Assembly: GCA_028824575.1 (NCBI GenBank)
Contig: JAPPDN010000400.1
Span: forward strand, 1 to 8,129
Direction of reading: 5' to 3'
DNA length: 8,129 bases
From: Candidatus Poribacteria bacterium
GTDB lineage: Bacteria; Poribacteria; WGA-4E; WGA-3G
In this document: in pieces, positions 6,155-8,129 of the stretch
Layout: every line of letters begins with the position of its first letter
Position numbering within the stretch: position 1 is the stretch's first letter
The notes under the pieces: model-generated
What the model was told of the DNA's origin: nothing
Databases searched by the model: none
The model's input: only the letters and a program-made list of their open reading frames with translations
Position numbers and translations under genes: made by a program

Positions 6155-7077
6155 ACCTGGGGTGTATTAGAATTTTGATCTTCAGCGCTCTGGGAGACTA
6201 ATTGTTTGAACTGCTCGCGCTGATGCACATCCAATTCAAGCGGGACAATCGACGTTACGCCGTCGCTTCCGATTTGGGCTGGAACATTGAGGTAAACTGA
6301 TGTTTCGCCAGCTGATATATGGGTGCCGACACTCATTACCCGCTTTTTATCAAGCGCAATCGCTGAAACCACCTGTAAAATATGGCTTATCAAGGTCCAT
6401 TCCGATTGCGTGGTATAAGGGCAACGCTGTGAGACTGCTTCAGAGAGACTGTCGATTTCAGCTTCAGACATCAGTTGTGCTATGGGAATGCCGTTCACGC
6501 GACAGTATTGCGGCAGTGGATACGTCTCCCAATCACTCCCAATCGCCAAAGCGGTTATATCTTTTACAGAGACCTCAACGCGTTTCGCAATTTCAGTGGT
6601 TAAGTGTGCCGTCGCAGTGCCGTTTCCGAGACCGATAATTTTTCCGCCACCGAGTGCCTCATGCGTCCATGCAGCGATGTAATTCGTGGGTGCTATCGCC
6701 ATCAAGATCTTGGCATCCGATGCATATTGCTGGATTCCCGGAACAAACCGCCTGACCAGCGCGATTCCTGTTGTCTTTGACGCTTGTGCGGATCGGAAAC
6801 CGGATTGTCCGATCGGTGGCAGCAGAATAACCACATCCGCGCCAGATAACCCTTCCAACGCATTGGAAAACGAAATTGCAGTATCACTCGCGCTTAATGC
6901 ATTTGATTCCACAAGATCCCGAAGTCTTCCGGATGCATCTTCTTTTGAAGACACAAACCTATTTTTGTTGGATGTCGCATCCGACACAAAGACAACTTCG
7001 TGTGCCGTCTCCGATTGACACAAGCCCCAGGCAGCCGAAACGGCGAACTGACTGTTGCCCAATAAAGCTATTTTCAT
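6148..7077 (-). CDS. Malate/lactate dehydrogenase-fold protein lacking catalytic motifs
   Basis: A 309-residue protein with the full length and order of the LDH/MDH family but altered key sites. The opening MKIALLGNSQFAVSAAWGL replaces the usual GxGxxG dinucleotide loop with GNSQFA. ADVVILLPPIGQSGF (80-94) stands where the substrate-loop pattern ITAG.PR.PG is normal. APTNYI (129-134) replaces NPVD. GLGNGTATAHLT (149-160) replaces the catalytic-Asp and Arg segment G.G..LD..R. AIGSDWETYPLP (178-189) replaces LGEHGD, removing the catalytic histidine. The C-terminal block, YLNVPAQIGSDGV...VPLELD..QREQF, is still typical. An AAGGTGA site (7087-7081) precedes the ATG. It is not broken by stops or frameshifts, so it looks like a maintained pseudo-enzyme or a dehydrogenase with new chemistry, not a decaying gene. 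The last codons and stop lie in a hairpin repeat. Confidence 0.8.
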   Translation of the reverse strand: MKIALLGNSQFAVSAAWGLCQSETAHEVVFVSDATSNKNRFVSSKEDASGRLRDLVESNALSASDTAISFSNALEGLSGADVVILLPPIGQSGFRSAQASKTTGIALVRRFVPGIQQYASDAKILMAIAPTNYIAAWTHEALGGGKIIGLGNGTATAHLTTEIAKRVEVSVKDITALAIGSDWETYPLPQYCRVNGIPIAQLMSEAEIDSLSEAVSQRCPYTTQSEWTLISHILQVVSAIALDKKRVMSVGTHISAGETSVYLNVPAQIGSDGVTSIVPLELDVHQREQFKQLVSQSAEDQNSNTPQVR

Positions 7078-7093
7078 CTATCACCTTATGACG

Positions 7094-7168
7094 GACTTAC
7101 GGAAAGTCGATCATTTGCGTGCTATGTCCACGCTCGCGCCTTTTGTGACGGGACGCGTCCTGACGCAA
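7094..7168. other. Intergenic region with clustered small inverted repeats
   Basis: The 128 bases ahead of the dehydrogenase-like gene hold several small dyads: GACTT/AAGTC (7094-7098, 7104-7108), GCGTG/CACGC (7117-7121, 7129-7133), a perfect 10-base palindrome GGACGCGTCC (7151-7160), and a wider pair TTGCGT/ACGCAA (7115-7120, 7163-7168). They could be 5' leader structure, an operator, or relics of a dispersed repeat. No convincing -35/-10 pair was found. Confidence 0.4.
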
Positions 7169-7205
7169 CACGTTTGAAATACCGATATGCGTTGAAAGCC
7201 TAAAA

Positions 7206-8129
7206 CTACACCAAAAGGGTCTCAACGATCGCTTGAAATTGTTCCTCAATATATTGACGGTGGTTGTCCATTTCGGAATCTGATGCCAGTTTCGTGGATA
7301 CTAATTCATCGTAACGTTCAACATATTCGAGCAAGGTGTCCACCTCTTTCTCATAACAGATCGCCGAGGCGAGTACTTTCTCCTTCAACAAAAGAGGGAG
7401 CTCTGTCTCGGTAATCTGGGTTAATTCCCATCGCCACACCTTTTCAGATATATAGGCGACAAACTGATCCAGCAGATCCCCCTGATAGTCGGTACTTTGA
7501 AGTGCTTTGACCTCCTGAATGAGTCCCAAGACATGATTGAAGAGTTCATCTGGAAATTGTTGTCGCAACTCCATGAGTAGCCTGCCGGTTGTGGATATCG
7601 GCAGCTGATTTTGCAGGAGGAACATCCGCAAGTTCGGGTAATCTTCAACACTCTTGCTATCGCCAAGCCATGTTTCTTGTATGGCGGGTAAATCGCTGAC
7701 ATCGAAACTGAGTACCTGTTGTCTCCGAATCTCCTCAAGGTTAGAAGCGCGCGGATCAAGCCCGGCTGTTGCTAAAGTGCCAATAACCTCTTCCTGCCGA
7801 TAAGGTCTTAGGAACGTCATAAGCTCCTCGACCTTCTGCTGCTCTGCTGCAATAGCCTCAACATTTACTGCGCCACCATTTTGGGAGTTTCCACGCTTTC
7901 GCTTTTTCCCTTTTTGGGGTGCATTTGTGAGCCTGTTTGCCCGCTTCACCAAAGTATTGTGATAACCGAGCAGTTCTTCGTATAGTATTGCGAGTAGCGT
8001 ATCACCATGGATAGCAAGCATCGCCGCCGTAGTGATATCCGTCAATTCGTGCCCGGTTTTTGAGATAACAGCGCGATTCAGGTTCCGTTCTATCGACTTC
8101 CGGTCCTTTTCGGCTTGAATAATCAGTGT
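7206..8129 (-). CDS. Unrecognised helical protein, 5' end missing
   Basis: I do not recognise this protein. The frame is open to the window edge (307 residues visible). A TTG at 8045 is a possible start, but it has no ribosome site and the 28 codons upstream read as ordinary charged helix (QAEKDRKSIERNLNR), so the real start is probably outside. Counting from that TTG, residues 7-42 are helical, 45-58 are a basic and glycine/asparagine linker (KGKKRKRG then NSQNGG), 60-80 another helix, and 120-279 are mostly amphipathic helices rich in Leu, Glu and Gln, with no membrane segment or signal peptide visible. No catalytic motif or metal-binding cluster can be seen. It is in the same direction as the dehydrogenase-like gene, with 128 bases between them, and may be a separate unit. 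A scaffold or regulatory role would only be a guess. Confidence 0.7.
   Translation of the reverse strand, partial: TLIIQAEKDRKSIERNLNRAVISKTGHELTDITTAAMLAIHGDTLLAILYEELLGYHNTLVKRANRLTNAPQKGKKRKRGNSQNGGAVNVEAIAAEQQKVEELMTFLRPYRQEEVIGTLATAGLDPRASNLEEIRRQQVLSFDVSDLPAIQETWLGDSKSVEDYPNLRMFLLQNQLPISTTGRLLMELRQQFPDELFNHVLGLIQEVKALQSTDYQGDLLDQFVAYISEKVWRWELTQITETELPLLLKEKVLASAICYEKEVDTLLEYVERYDELVSTKLASDSEMDNHRQYIEEQFQAIVETLLV

Overview
The window looks like a piece of a bacterial chromosome of roughly balanced base composition. The gene set (three phytanoyl-CoA dioxygenase-like proteins within 3.2 kb, a cupin-fold-rich catabolic neighbourhood, an amidohydrolase with an unusual N-terminal metal motif, an XdhC protein, and short dispersed-repeat-like hairpins between genes) most resembles Candidatus Poribacteria (sponge- or marine-associated), where PhyH genes are heavily expanded. 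That assignment is inference from gene content and style; there is no rRNA or other marker here. No tRNA, rRNA, CRISPR array, insertion sequence or phage gene was seen. No gene-free stretch exceeds about 130 bases.

Left half (1-3559, + strand): a compact co-directional run. It holds the 3' part of a DCL/DUF3223-domain protein with a coiled-coil tail (runs in from before the window), an ACMSD-like amidohydrolase (383-1351), two tandem PhyH-family Fe(II)/2-oxoglutarate dioxygenases (1421-2224 and 2250-3128), and a small four-helix membrane protein of the DUF420 family (GTG start at 3143). Gaps are 14 to 69 bases and most starts have purine-rich ribosome binding sites, so this is probably one transcription unit. 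Functionally the amidohydrolase and the two oxygenases could act on the same unknown organic substrate; the DUF420 protein belongs to a family tied to haem-copper oxidase maturation.

Middle (3560-3641): a convergent boundary with two candidate hairpins, one per strand, the second resembling half of a CCCCTAAATCCCCC-type dispersed repeat.

Right half (3642-8129, - strand): read from right to left, a partial unknown helical protein (7206 to beyond the window end), a 128-base gap rich in small inverted repeats, a malate/lactate dehydrogenase-fold protein that has lost the normal catalytic motifs (6148-7077), a GC-rich hairpin repeat that actually contains the stop codon of that gene, an XdhC/CoxI-family protein (4951-6060), a tightly coupled 116-residue unknown protein (4598-4948), and a third PhyH-family dioxygenase (GTG start at 4544).

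The most unusual points are the His-to-Gln change in the HxH motif of the amidohydrolase, the catalytically degenerate dehydrogenase, the plant-plastid-type DCL domain in a bacterium, and the XdhC protein with a coupled unknown partner but no molybdoenzyme next to it. No clearly novel multi-gene system can be proven from the sequence alone.
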